DNA from: Chlamydomonas sphaeroides
Taxonomy: Eukaryota; Chlorophyta; Chlorophyceae; Chlamydomonadales; Chlamydomonadaceae
Direction of reading: 5' to 3'
Assembly (NCBI GenBank): GCA_001662425.1
Contig: BDDC01000510.1
Coordinates: 1 to 57,919 of the forward strand
DNA: 57,919 nucleotides
A program made the position numbers and the translations under genes. Positions 34,131 to 45,754 of this stretch are shown here, one piece after another (within the stretch, counting starts at the first letter, position 1; each line of letters starts with the position of its first letter). The notes beneath the pieces were generated by a model. It ran no database searches and was not told the origin of the DNA. It saw only the letters and a list, made by a program, of their open reading frames with translations.

Positions 34131-35259
34131 GCTTGCAAGTCGCGCCGCTTCTTGCCAGAGGTGGACGCTGTACTAAGTAGGAATTTCGATGTTGTAACTC
34201 GAGCCAACTAGCGCGGTAGAAAAGACAGCGGAAGCCGCGAGTAGCAGATGGCGTAAGGGGTTGAGAAGTGACGCGTTGCAAGCCCAGGTCACTCGCACAG
34301 GACGTGGCCCACTTGACGTGTGGTTTATTTATATCACGACGTCGGCTGCAGGTTTCTATTAAGAGGCGCTTCACGGCACGCCCGTAACCCTGTGCTGTCC
34401 GTGATTTCCCGCAGCGAAGAAGTCCTGAAGTCCCGAAACCTACAGCAACTCATTCAAGATACGTGGCTGCCTGGCCAAGCACCCGAGGTGGCCTGCCCCT
34501 GCGGCTCCTCTTGCAGGGATGCAGGGACCATCAAAGACCGCCCGTGGTGGTTGGTCCTAGCACAGCCCGTGCCTGCCCGTGGTGGTGTCGTGTGGCAGCC
34601 CTAGCGCGACAGCCCCTGGGCCCCTGACACCCTTGGTTATTACCTCATGGCTCATGCTCCACCTGCCACATACATGCCGAGTGCGTGCGCGGGGCTCGCC
34701 GGCCCTGCCTTGCAGCACGTCGGCATAGTCAGCAGGTGCGGCGCGTCGGCCACCCTTGCTTGCAGCCCGTGAGGGGGCGTGAGGCGCACAAGCAAGCCCC
34801 TCCTTTCAAGCATGTTAAGTGGCGTGAGGCTCTCACCTGCAGCATCAGCTCTTGCATGCGCCGCTATGTGCCTGGTGTGCCGGGCTGGACGAGCGAGGGT
34901 CCGGTGGCGCTGGCAGTGTTGGGTCGGTGGGTCGACTGCGGATGTATGTAGGGCGTGGGTACAAGGCGGGCAGCGGCCAGACCTGCCTAGCCGCAGGCCT
35001 GAGGCCTCCTGGCCTCGGCGAGGAGGCTGCGCGGCCAGGGCAGGCGGCCTGATTGCTGGAGCCTGCAGTGGTGGAGCTGTGGAAGGGGCGCATGGCGGCA
35101 GCTGCGTGGCGACTGGCTGGCTGGGCTTTTGGGCGCTGCAAAAGGTGCAAACGAAGTGGGAATGGTGCGGGTGAATGGCCGCGGCAACACGATAAGCAGG
35201 AGGGAAGAGATGTGCGCCGGTCACGCGTCAGATACCAAGCTCAGCTTGGCAGCGTAGCT

Positions 35260-35440
35260 TCTCGGTACCGGTATCGCGCGCGCTTGTACCGGTATCGGTA
35301 CCGCGCGGGGGGAGCCTGACTTGAGCTGGCGGCATCCGGATATGAGCCGTCGGAATCCGGGCACGCCAAACTGGAATCCTGGTACCGCCCCCCGGTATCC
35401 CGCTACGCCCAAGAAAGCGCCGATACCGGCGCAGCCGCTT
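35260..35440. repeat. GGTACC/GGTATC-rich irregular repeat patch
   Basis: Short words CGGTACCG, CCGGTATC and GGAATCC recur in both orientations within 180 bp. There is no regular unit length and no coding similarity. Confidence 0.4.
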
Positions 35441-36465
35441 CTGCTGCCAAGTACCCAAACTGTATCGCAAGGGGGATGTCATCCCTTCGGATGAGCTGCG
35501 GGCAGCAAGGGCTTAGTTGACAAAGCGGGTCAGCAGCGGGCGAAGAAGCGTGTCAAAGGTCCAGGAAGAACAGCGTGTGAACCGTCAGCTAGCTGATTTG
35601 TTACAGCGGTAAAATCATGCGGATCGGGAGCAGGACAAGAGGCGTGGAGCAGGACGCCATCGGCCATGTCCAACAATTACGGCGCTCGACGCCTCGTGGC
35701 CTCGACCGCTCGCCATTCTGCTCTGCACAGCTCGACACCTAGCGTTCACAGCAAGAAGCTTCGAAGCGCGTCAAAGCAACCAAACGCATCCCTTCGACAG
35801 TTTGCGCGGGATCTATATTCTATGTGACTATTGGCCGACGCCGCACATACGCCCCTGTCTCACTGCACCACCCCTGGAGCGCCTCATTGGTCCCCGCCCC
35901 AAGGGCAAAATGCGCATTCTGCCACACTGACGCTGGTAGAGGGAATCGAATATAACACTAGGAAAGTGCACACGTATTCTCCCTGAACGTCCATATAGTA
36001 CTATGTTGTTTTGGCGACGGCAGCCGCCGTTCGAGGGGGCGAGCGGGGGTGCGAGGCTTGCGTGTGTGTTTCCGCGAGCCGGACAAGCCGCGGTTCGCCA
36101 GTAGAGCACTTTTCCCCGCGCAGTTGCATACGCACTGCTCGGAAGGCGTCACAATGGTATTGCTGTGATGCCCTCGCGACGTTGAGCAGCCCTGCGAGCA
36201 GGGCAAGCTCATCCTGTTGTCGCTGCCCGCGACAACTGCAAAAGGTCGCAAAATGCAGACGGCGCAGCTGAAGGGGCTGCACAACGACACCATTGGCGTA
36301 ACTACTCCGCGCGCTCGGGGGCTCTGACTGTGCCACCACTCCAGGGGTGAAGCGTGCAACGCCAGCAACACGCCGGGAATTCACAGCTCCCGGCATTAAT
36401 TTCTCGACGTTTCAGAAGCTTAGCAACAACTTTGGTTTCGGGGGCAAAACGCAACATGCCGGCAT

Positions 36466-36475
36466 NNNNNNNNNN
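36466..36475. other. Assembly gap of 10 N
   Basis: Ten N upstream of the MYND gene. Sequence on both sides is AT-richer than the window average. Confidence 0.95.
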
Positions 36476-36673
36476 TTTTACACCAGACTATTTTCAGACT
36501 ATTTGTGGTTCTTTCTTCTTTGGCCCTCTCTACAATTCAGGCCGTTGTCCGCTCTGTGGACTTTCGCGCTAGCACGAGCTGCTTCAGCCCGTTGTGCGGG
36601 GCTTGGGGCTTGCCAGCATCCAGTTGCAGCCACCGCGTGACATCTACAAGCAACAACATCGCCCGGAACGACG

Positions 36674-39600
36674 ATGCATAGCCGCCAGTCTGTCCGGCCT
36701 GCGAGAGCTGATTCGGGTGCTCAGACCTCTCCGCTGGCCGAGGTCGCAACCGCGCTTGAGCGCATCACCAGCAGGCAGCAGCTTGGCAGTCTGCCATCGA
36801 GTACCGTCCACCAGCTGAAAGTTTGGATCGACAAGGGGGAAAGCCTGTACCAGCAGGCGAGCGCCCTGGAAGCACAGCATCCCGCGCTGGCACCCCGCTT
36901 CTTCGCTGCGGCGGTGTCGGCGCACGGATGGGCGCTGCGCGGCCTAGCAGAGATGACTGCAGCAAGCCGCGGGTATGTGCCAACACGAGTGCTCTTCAAT
37001 TTTACAAGAAGACTCCTGCCGGACGGGGCGCGACTTGGCGGCGGTGTCACCTTCACCGTCGACAGCCCGATCCCGGGCCGCTGCAAGCGCGCGCTGGTGA
37101 AAGGAGACTACGTGGCCGCTGCTGCCCGCTTGTGCAGCAAGCTATGCCGGCCGCGGCCGCCCCTGCCGTCTGGCGTGCAGGCGCTGCGGCGGCACGCGGA
37201 CGAGGAGCTGCAGCAGTGCGAGGAGCTGCAGGAGGTCCTGTGGGGGGTCAGGTCGGTGCGAGGGCATGGTTGCTCGGGATAGCCGCTGCCGTCGCGTCGC
37301 CGCGCTATCCTCGCTCCACTTTTTCAACCTCCTGTAACACATCATGGCGCTGCTTCTACCCTATGTAGGCGGCTGTTCTGTTCGCTGCTGCAAAATGATG
37401 CACCTCTCTTTGCCGAGCTGCTGTCGCGCCTCGAGTCCAGCGCCCTGCTGGAGCACGTGGCGGGGGCGCTGCTGGCGCAGCGGCAGCGCGCCGCCGCCAT
37501 CGCTGCCGCCGCGCAGACGACCACAACGGAGGTGGCCGGCGCTGGCAGCGGCGAGGTCACGGCGGCGTCGCTGCTGACGGCCGTCGCCGGCGACGTGGTG
37601 GAGGCGGCGCTTCTCTGCAACACGCTCGCTGCCCACCTGGCGTCAACCGCGCTGGCTTGTCAATGCATGCCCTTTCACGCCATGTGCCCGCGGACCTCGC
37701 CGGCGGGGCTGGACAGCCTGCCGGCCGTCGCGCATGGCCGCCAGCTGCGGAAGCTGCTGCCGCTGGTGAGCCGGACCCCCGCCACCCGTTGGGTTGATGT
37801 GGGTCGGCGCCATCCTTTGACACGCCTTGACCGTTGCCTGCGTGCGTGCGGCTTAGTGATGTGGGTCGAAGGACGGTGTTCCGTGGAATACGTCTGACCG
37901 CCGTTTCCCGCTGCCCCTTCGCCCTCAGATGCGGAAGCTGCTGGCCGGCCCGCGGCTGCAGTTCTGGCTGGGGGCGAGCCTGGTGGCGGAGGCCGCCGCT
38001 GCGGCCGGCGGCCAGGGCGGCGGCGGCCAGGGGTCGCTGCGCGGCCCGCCGTTGGACCGTCTTCTCTCGCAAGTCCCGCCGCTGCCGGGCTCCGGCCCCG
38101 GCTTGTCCGACGCCCTTGTCCTTGGCGCGACGCTGGTGTGGCAGGCAACGGTGTCGGGGCCCTGCACGCCCGCCCTGGCGCAGCCGCCCGCGCTGCTGCT
38201 GCCTGAGCGAGCCCCCTGCTCACCGCCGCCGCCTCGAGCCGCCTCGGGCCCCATGTTCACGGCGCCCCATGTCTACGACATGCTGCACGGCGCGATGTGG
38301 CCAGCGGCGCAGGCGACCGCCGTGCAGCTGCCATGCGAGACACAGGCCACCGAACTGCCCGTGCTGATCCGACTGGTCATGGAAATGCGCCCGCGCGCTG
38401 CCGCGGCGCGGCTGCCGGGGCTGTGGCGCGCCATCTGCCGCAGCCTCGCCAGCGAAGCGGACATCGTTAGCGATACTGACGGAGTGACGGCTTGCGACGC
38501 CATCCGCGACGCCGGCCTGCTGCTGATGCTGGAGGTCCCGGAGCCACGCGAGGGGCACCTGGCTGGCGGCGCCGGTGCGGCTGGCGCAGCGGACGAGGGC
38601 AGCGCTGCCGCCGCCAGCTGCTGCCCGCCCAGCCTGCGCGCCGCGCTGGCGGCCGGCTTCGTGCCCGCGGTAGAGGCGCTGCTGCGGCGCCTGGCAGCGC
38701 GGCGCACGCCTGGGGCCGCTCGCGTCTGCCTCTTCGCCATCAACGCCCTGCTGCGCTTCTCGGGCGTGTGGCCGGCGCTACTGGCGAGGGGCCCGGCGGC
38801 GCAGGTGGCGGCGCTCATCGCCACGCTGCGCAAGGTGGTGGGCGCCGGGCTGAGCGGAACCAGAGTGGAGGATGTGGCGTGTGCCGGCATCCACCAAGGC
38901 CGTGCGCTGGTGCCTGAGGGCAGAAGCGCCGACCACGTTGGCGGCGGCTACCTGCACGCGCTGCTGGAGCAGGCGGCGCTCCTCGTGCTGCCGCCGCCCC
39001 CGCCGCCTCCACCGGGGCTGTGCAGCAACCTGACTGTCGACGCCCTCGCCTGCAACAACGGCCTCGAGCCGGAGCCGTCAGCGCCCGTGCGCCCGGAGTG
39101 GCTGCGGCGTGCCGCCGGCGGCTGGCCAGCTCGCGGCACGCCGGCCGCGGCCCAGGCTGCGGAGCTGGCCACCTTTGCGTTCGCGCAGTGGCGGGGCATG
39201 CTTCCGGATATATGCAGCTGGGACCTGGCGGTGGCGCAGCAGTGGGCGCTGGCGGAGCTGGGCGGCGGCGGGGCGGCCCCTGCCGCCGCCCAGGCATGGG
39301 AGGTGGTGTGCGCGCAGCTAGGGCTGCAGTGCAAGGTCCTGCTGCACCTTGTTGAGACCGCGCTGCACGGTCCCCCACACGCCGGCGAGGAGGACGCCCT
39401 GCCGCTGGGCTACTGTGTGCCGCCCTACCTGGACGCGCTGGAGCTGCTGGCCGTGCTGTGGCCCGGCGGGATAGCCGCCGGCGTCGCGCTGGAGGGGGCG
39501 CCGGTCCGGCAGCCCGAGCAGGGCACGCAGCCGCTGCTGGTGCTGGACGCGCGGGCTGAGGCGCTACTGCTGCGGCACGGCCGGCCCGAGCTGCTGGCGG

Positions 39601-40007
39601 CGCTGCGGGAGCTGACGGCGGACGAGGCGCCGGGCAGCAGCGACGTGCCGTCGGCGGCGGCCGGCAGCGGCAGCGCCCTGGCCGCGCTGCGGACGCTGGT
39701 GCTCAGCCCGGCCCGGGGCACCGCCGCGGCGCCCGTGCTGCCGGCGGCTCTGGTGGCGAGCCCGACCGCCTCGCCCGCCTGCCTGCCGCTGTGCGCCAAC
39801 CCCGACTGCGCGACCCTGGACGGCCCCAGCGAGGCGCGGCCGCTGCAGCCGTGCCGGCGTTGCGGGGCGGCGGCGTACTGCTGCGGCGCTTGCCAGTGGG
39901 CGCACTGGCAGGCGGGCCACAAGGCGGCGTGCCCGGGGGTTACGGCCGAGGCAGACCTCTGCCGCGCAGCTGGGGTGAGGGTCACCACTGGGGCGGCTGG
40001 GCGGTAG
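36674..40007 (+). CDS. MYND-type zinc finger protein
   Basis: Three exons, 36674-37251, 37369-37765 and 37929-40007, give 1,017 aa with a TAG stop. The first 940 residues are a Leu/Ala-rich, probably helical chain with no recognised domain, containing KALV-, LLSRL- and RKLL-type helices. The C-terminus is a MYND finger (residues about 947-993) with metal ligands C947, C952, C967, C970, C976, C980, H984 or H989, and C993, in the pattern CANPDC...CRRC...YCCGACQ..HW..GHK..C. MYND fingers bind proline-rich partner peptides. Proteins with a long helical body and this terminal finger form large families in volvocine algae; their function is unknown. The start ATG is the first in the long frame, but an upstream exon cannot be excluded. 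Confidence 0.8.
37746..37943. repeat. 14-bp direct repeats flanking intron 2 of the MYND gene
   Basis: TGCGGAAGCTGCTG occurs at 37746-37759, near the end of exon 2, and again at 37930-37943, at the start of exon 3. Both copies are in coding frame as RKLL. Confidence 0.8.
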
Positions 40008-40249
40008 GCAGCAGCACTGGCAAGGTGGGCGACGGGGGCAGCGCGCCCAGGCAGCGAGGCGCCGTGCCCGTCGTGGAGGCTTTGGGACAGCCGGCAGCAG
40101 GGTGCGTGTTGGCGCTGTCCTTGTGGGCGGTGGGCAGCGAGGGCGGCGGTGGGCAGGACTAAGTAGCGTGCAGCTGGTGGTGGTGGGGGGGAGCGCTGGC
40201 AGCGCGGCGGGGGATCGTGGGGCTGGCAGCGTGGGGGGCGGGAGGGAGG

Positions 40250-40993
40250 CTAGGACGGGGCCGTGCAGAGAAGTCGCGTGGCGCAGCTGAGCCTTGGGCG
40301 CTTGCGCGCATGGGCAGGCCGCCCTCGCTCGCTGGCATGCAGTGGCGCTTGCAGGTGGGAGGCGGTCGCTTGGCAAGCTGGGGCAAGCGCAGTTGCAAGT
40401 TGGTTTGGTGTGGTCGCGCTTTGCGGCTTTCGGCGTCGCTTGCTGGCTGGTTTGCAGGATGGCAGGGGCCACAGCAGCGGTCTGTCGCTTGGTGAAAAGG
40501 CATTCGGGATACGGCCGCGGAGTGCCCAGCAGCACTTACCACCGACGCTGCGGCTCGCAGCAGATGGCCAGGACATGTGCCGGTGCCACTCTTTGCAGGA
40601 GTTGGCGCGCACAGAGGAACAAGTGTGCATGTATTGAGGACTCTTGGTGTTATCACCCGTGTGTGGAGCACTGTCCGATGGGAAACTCGGCAGCCCGTTG
40701 GAACGCTTCCTCATTGCCTTGCCCTTGTAATGCCCATTTAGCCGCTCAATGAGGTCTCGCCCGATGGACAACTTACCGTTGGCGCAACGACGCGGGATTT
40801 GGTGCGGGCCGGGAAACAGCACGCCTGCTAGGTTGGCACGGTCTCCCCTGGGCACGGTGTTTTGCGCTCCGGGTAGCCTAAACCTAGTCCTCGTACAGCT
40901 CACCGAGATCATCCCGCACGAATCCTCATCTAACATAGGCTCACCTGCCACTGCAGCAAAACTAAACACATCAGGCTGGTTACATCCAGGCAC
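40250..40993 (-). other. Unidentified open frame, 247 codons
   Basis: Part of the frame has non-repetitive composition (LIERLNGHYKGKAMRKR; DLGEL-free, few Ala/Gly/Arg runs) and lies in AT-richer DNA than the neighbouring genes, so it might derive from a mobile element. No known domain, no intron signals and no Kozak-like start are evident. Confidence 0.2.
40726..40730 (+). terminator. Candidate TGTAA polyadenylation signal of the MYND gene
   Basis: This is the first clear TGTAA downstream of the MYND stop at 40007. Confidence 0.35.
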
Positions 40994-41117
40994 CCCGCTG
41001 GGCGCCCCGTGCAGCTCGCTCAGTCCCAGAATATGGACATAACAAGAGACTTATAGCGAATGACTAAAATTACAAGCGCATAGCTTACGGTAGCGCGAAC
41101 GGTTGCAGGCTCCGAGG

Positions 41118-44100
41118 ATGGCGTGGCGATACACCGCAAACATCCCCACGCACATCACCGGCAAGGATGAAAGTGGCGATCCAGTCGTGGTGAGATGCGG
41201 CACCATCAGGAGCTCCAACATCAGTGCATCGCACCTGCTCTCACCTGACACTCTTGGGCCCGACACCCCGCAGCTCTACCGCGTGAATGTCTTTGTGCAG
41301 CAGAACCCTGAAGGCAGCGGGAGTGGTCAGGGACTTGGCGCGGGTGCTCCCATCCCGCCCGGCGATGCCGCGCCCTTTTTCGTGCTGCGCCGGTACAGCC
41401 AGTTCCGCCACCTATACGATGAGGTGCGGACCTACGTGCCGACCCCGCCTCTGGGGCACCAGCCCCCGCCTTGGAAGAGGCTGGGCGGCAGCGCGTAGGG
41501 CCGTGCCCTGCCGCGGCAAACGCTGCCACCCACTCGCCCGCTTGCCTGCTATCCCTTCTGCCCTCGGCCCGCGGGACCCCACGCTCCCGCACAGCTCAAG
41601 GCGGCCTTCCCTGCCGCCATGTCAGCCCGCGGCATGGCCCCTCCGCCCAAGCACTCGCTGGGGCTGCTGGGCGGTGACAAGCGCGAGGCGCTCGACCGGC
41701 GCCGGGCCGAGCTCGAGCGCTGGCTGTGGCGGCTCATAGGTGCGGCGACGAACTGGGCGATGGGGCCAGTGGCCAGGGCAAACGGCGAGGCACGAGGTTC
41801 CCAGCGCCTGGGGAGCTGGGGGCAGGGCAGCACCCGGCCCTGGGCTGGCCAGGCAGCTGGCCCTGTGGACCTGCCCGCTCGCCTCTCCCCTCCGCCGCTT
41901 CACTCCCTGCACGCTACGACCGCGGGGTCCCCCTTGGCCCTGGCGCCCCAGGCACCGCGGAGGTCGCCCGCAGCGCGCAGCTGAAGGCCTTTCTGGAGTT
42001 CGAGCGGGCGCTGGCGCGGGCGCAGGCGGCGCAGCGGCGGCGGCTGGAGGCGGCGCAGCGGTGGGGCTATCTGGGAGGGGCTCAGGAAGCCCCACAGGGG
42101 CATCAAGTTGTGGTGCCCATGGGCAGGCGAGGCTGCGTCGAGAGGCCCGCACATCCGGGTTGGCCTGCGGACGGGTCGAAGGGGCTGCTTGCTTCTGGGG
42201 TTCGCTGACAGGTGCTGGCCGGCAAAACAGCTGGGTGGTGGAGACATGGGGTGATGAGGCGCGGCGTGGCGTCGGTTGGCCTGAGTTGAGCGGGCGGCGA
42301 GCGCGGACGGCAGCCACATGGTCCTAGTCTAGGCAGTCGGTTGGCCTGCGAGAAGCGGCGAGAGCAGCCCGACGGATGCACCCCTAGACGCCGGACCAGC
42401 CCGAATGCACAATCCGGTACTTGCCCGGCAGCAGACCCTGATTCGCCGTCCCTCGCCCTCGCATAAACCGCTGCACGCAGCGCCGGCCTTCCGCCAGGGC
42501 TACACGGCGCCGGCGGGCCTTCCGCCGCGCCCTCCGAGGCCGGCTTCGGTGGCGCCGGCGCCAGCGGCGGATCCTACCCCTTGGGCGACAACGACAGCGC
42601 GAGCGATGCCTCCGGCCCCGCCAGCATCGGCGGCGCGCCGAGCAGCGTCGCCGGCGCCGCCGCCTGGGCCGCCGCCGCTGGCGCCGCGCCGTCGCCGGCG
42701 GACGCGCTCACTCCCGACCCACATCAGCCCGCAGCCGCCAGTCACCACCACCAGCTCCACGACCACCCGGGCCACCCCCACAGAGCGCAGCCCTCGGACC
42801 GGCAGCCGCACCCGCACCCAGCGGCGGGCGCTGGCGGGCGGCCAGGCCTTGACGGCGGCGCTGCTGCGGTGGCGGCATCCGGAGGCAGCGGCAGTGGCGA
42901 GGGCGCGGCGGTGGCGGCGGCGCGGCTGCGGCTGGGTGTGCACCTGCAGGGCCGCGGCGACGTACGGCGGCTGGTGGAGGTGCTGGTGGCCCGGCTGGAT
43001 GCGGCGTGTGAGTGCGGCAGTGCTTGGGGGCCAGGCCGCAGGCCGGGCCGGGCTGGGCTGGTGGTGTTGCAGCTGTTGGGGGCGGGGCCGGCGCGATGGT
43101 GGGGCTGGGGGAGTGCCCTGCGCCGCCGTTGTCCTGACTACCGCACACGGCTCCTCAGCGCGCCCCTGGGCTTCCTGGCCGCTGCGCCGGGCCCGCCCGC
43201 CGATGCCTGGCTCGCGGCCCCGCGCCAGCCCCGCCACGAGACATGGGCCCCCGGGGTGCGCCTCCGCTGCGGCCACACGCCTTGCCACGCTGCTTCCCTA
43301 CCCCGCTGCGCCCCTTTCGGCCCCGAACTGTCGCCGCCCGCCCGCTTGCCCCTCGGTGCGCGGTCCGTTCACCAACCCGCCCCACCTCCTCCTCCGACCC
43401 CAGGCTCCGACGCGGCATCCGCTGTGGCCGAGGCCGGGCTGCTGCGCGACGCCAACCGCGCCATGGCGGAGCGCCTGGGCGAGCTGGAGGCGGGCGCGGC
43501 GGGGGCGGCGGGGAAGGCCGGGGCGGCGGCGGTGGCAGAGGTGCGGGGGCAGTAGCGGCTGCAGGACGCGGGCGGGCGGGAGGCGGCAGCGGCTTTGTCG
43601 CAGCGGCGGCGGGCGCTCCGCACACCCGCTGGGCGGATCGCCTCGTGGCTGTCCGCGCTGGGGCCCCGCCCCCGCAATTACCAGGCGGGCCATCGGGCCT
43701 GCGGTGTGTGGGGTCCACCTGGCAGCGGTGCCTAGGCCGGCGGCGCTGCTCGGTGTGTGCCGCCAGCTGCCTGCTGTGCGTCACGTGGCCTGACACGCCC
43801 ATGGGCCTCACCATGGACCGCAGGCTCGTGCGGCGGCGGCGGCGGCCGAGGCGGCCCGCAGCCGAGCGGAGCAGCGCGCCGAGGGCGCCGAGGCCAGCCT
43901 GGCGTCGCGGGGCGCGGCGCATGCACAGCAGGCAAGCCATGCCTGATGCCTTCCGGGGACGGGGCCCGGGTGGCAGCTGCGGCTGTGACTGTGTTTGGCC
44001 GGCGGTGCCGGAATGTAGGTGTGGCGGTGCCCTGTCGCGTGAGGGCCCTTGCGACCCCACCTCCGCCGGCGTTTCCCCGCCGGCGTTCCGCCCCGTTCCC

Positions 44101-45279
44101 GGCGTGCAGGTGTCGCAGCTGCAGGCGCAGCTGGCGGAGGCGCGGTCGGACAACAGCGAGCTGCTGCGCCGGCTGCAGGAGTGGGACGTGGGCGGCTCGG
44201 GGTGCGGGGGGCTGGCCGGCGACGCGGCGGAGGCGGCTCTGGCGGAGGCGCAGGCGGCGGCAGCCGAGGCGGCGGCGCGCGCGGAGGAGCGTGCCGCGGC
44301 GGCCGAAGCGGCGGCTGCGGAGGCGGCGGCGCTGCTGGCCCGTGTGGAGGAGCTGGGCTGTCAGCTGGTGCGTTGGGCGGCGGGGCGGTGGGTGGCGGCG
44401 TGGCGGTTGGCTGGAGGGCCCGGGCCCCACCTGCATATCCCCTGCTGCGTTCTGGGAGGGTGGAGTGGGATGGAGCGGATTGGGGTGTTGGTGGGGGTCG
44501 CAAACCTTTGGTACAGCCACGGGAGTGGAGCCGGGGTGTGGTGGCAGGCTGGGGAACACAGCAGCAGCAGCAGCGACGGCAGCTGGACGCCGGCGGCCTG
44601 ACGCGCGGCCATACGGCTGCTGCCTCGTGTGCTGCCTCGTGTGCTGCCTCGTGTGCCGCAGGCGGCGGAGCGCAAGCTGCGGGAGGAGGCGCAAGCCGAG
44701 GCGGCGGCTGCCGCCGCGTCCTCCGTCTCAGCGGCGGCGGCCGCCGGCCCCAGTGCTGCGCTGCAGCAGGCGCAGGAGGCCGCCGCAGCGGCGGCGGCCA
44801 AGGCAGCGGCGGCGCAGGCGGCGCTCGACCGGGCGCGCTCCGACAATGCGCTGCTGGCGGCGGAAGTGCAGCGGCAGCGCGCCACCGTGGCTGCGGAGCG
44901 CGAGAGCCACAAGGCAGCGCTGGCGGCCGCGACGGCGGCGGCGAGCGCGGCGCAAGCCCGGGTGGCGGAGCTGGAGCAGAAGCTGGCGGCGTCGGACGCG
45001 GCGGCGGCGGCGGAGGCGCACCACCGCGCGGCGGAGCTTGAGGTCCGGCTGGCGGCGGCGGAGCGCGCCGTCGCTGGTGCCGCGGCGGCGGCCGCGGCGG
45101 CCGCGGCGACGAAGCAGCACCCGTCGCCGTCGCTGTCGCGCCCTCCGCCGCCGCCCGCCCCGCAGCAGGACCCGTTTGCGCTTCTAGAGGGCTTGGGCGT
45201 GGCAGATGGCTCGGGAGGAGGGGCGGCACCCACCCCGACGCCTGCGGGGTGGCCGGACCCAAGTGGCTCCCTGCTATAA
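41118..45279 (+). CDS. PX-domain protein with long alanine-rich coiled coil (sorting-nexin-like)
   Basis: Eight exons: 41118-41423, 41595-41739, 41952-42060, 42481-43007, 43404-43540, 43824-43931, 44110-44367, 44662-45279; 2,208 nt, 735 aa. Residues 1 to about 165 form a PX domain: YRVNVFVQQ, the phosphoinositide-binding LRRYSQFRHLYDE (R91-R92-Y93), LKAAFPAAM, a Pro-rich loop (APPPKHS) and the closing helices DRRRAELERWLWRLIG and ARSAQLKAFLEFE. PX domains bind PI3P-type lipids on endosomes. A Gly/Pro/His linker follows, then about 350 residues of Ala/Glu-rich heptads (LQAQLAEARSDNSELLRRLQ, AQARVAELEQKLAASD) predicted to coil, and a Pro-rich tail. Exon 43824-43931 ends with a GC donor (CAG|GCAAGC). 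Role in membrane trafficking is inferred from the PX domain. Confidence 0.82.
44618..44661. repeat. 12-bp tandem repeat (3 copies) abutting the last splice acceptor of the PX gene
   Basis: GTGCTGCCTCGT-type units run up to GTGCCGCAG, the acceptor of exon 44662. Confidence 0.8.
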
Positions 45280-45754
45280 GTTTGTAACATCAACGATGCA
45301 TGACTGCTGTTCAAACCACATGCTGCTGTCGCGTGACTACTGGTTTCGGCGGCTTGCAGGCCCAAAGTGGTTCCACTTCTGGATCCACGCGAACCCCCAA
45401 CAGCCCCACAGCCCGCAACCTGATGTTAGTCACAGGCGGTGGCCTTTGAGGGGCACTGGCAAAAGTTGTAGAGCCTCGATACCGGGCGCTGACAGTCGCA
45501 GTTCTTTGGCGACTTGACCTTTGCAAGCGCTCTACAGTGGGCGCCCCCGACTGTACTGATTGAGGTCTGTCACCCACATTACACTTGCTCATGTGCCGCC
45601 GGAGAAGCGCCTGAAAGCGACGGACGGTGTTCATCACTCGCTGCAAGCGGTGAGCGCGAGGACATCCGCTATGCACGTGATCAGCTACTGCAACGCCTCG
45701 TCCATGAGCCCTGGTGGTCGCCCACAGCGCGGACCGCTGCTTGGAACAAGCGCA
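45280..45754. other. Short intergenic region between the PX and CAP genes
   Basis: 475 bp. A TGTAA at 45283-45287 lies only 4 bp after the PX stop; if used, the 3' UTR would be about 25 nt. The remainder is presumably promoter and 5' UTR of the CAP gene. Confidence 0.4.

Larger units (their letters stand above)
34131..36673. promoter_or_regulatory. Divergent intergenic region between the hydrolase and MYND genes
   Basis: About 2.5 kb upstream of two divergent genes. It includes a patch rich in GGTACC/GGTATC steps at 35260-35440 and a stretch of lower GC from about 35,500 to 36,550 that contains a 10-N gap. No coding exon with a recognisable motif was seen; the true first exon of the MYND gene could lie here. 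Confidence 0.35.
40008..41117. other. Intergenic region between the MYND and PX genes
   Basis: About 1.1 kb. TGTAA at 40726-40730 could end the MYND transcript (3' UTR about 720 nt). The rest should contain the PX promoter. A 247-codon minus-strand open frame is described separately. GC content falls noticeably after about 40,640. Confidence 0.4.
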
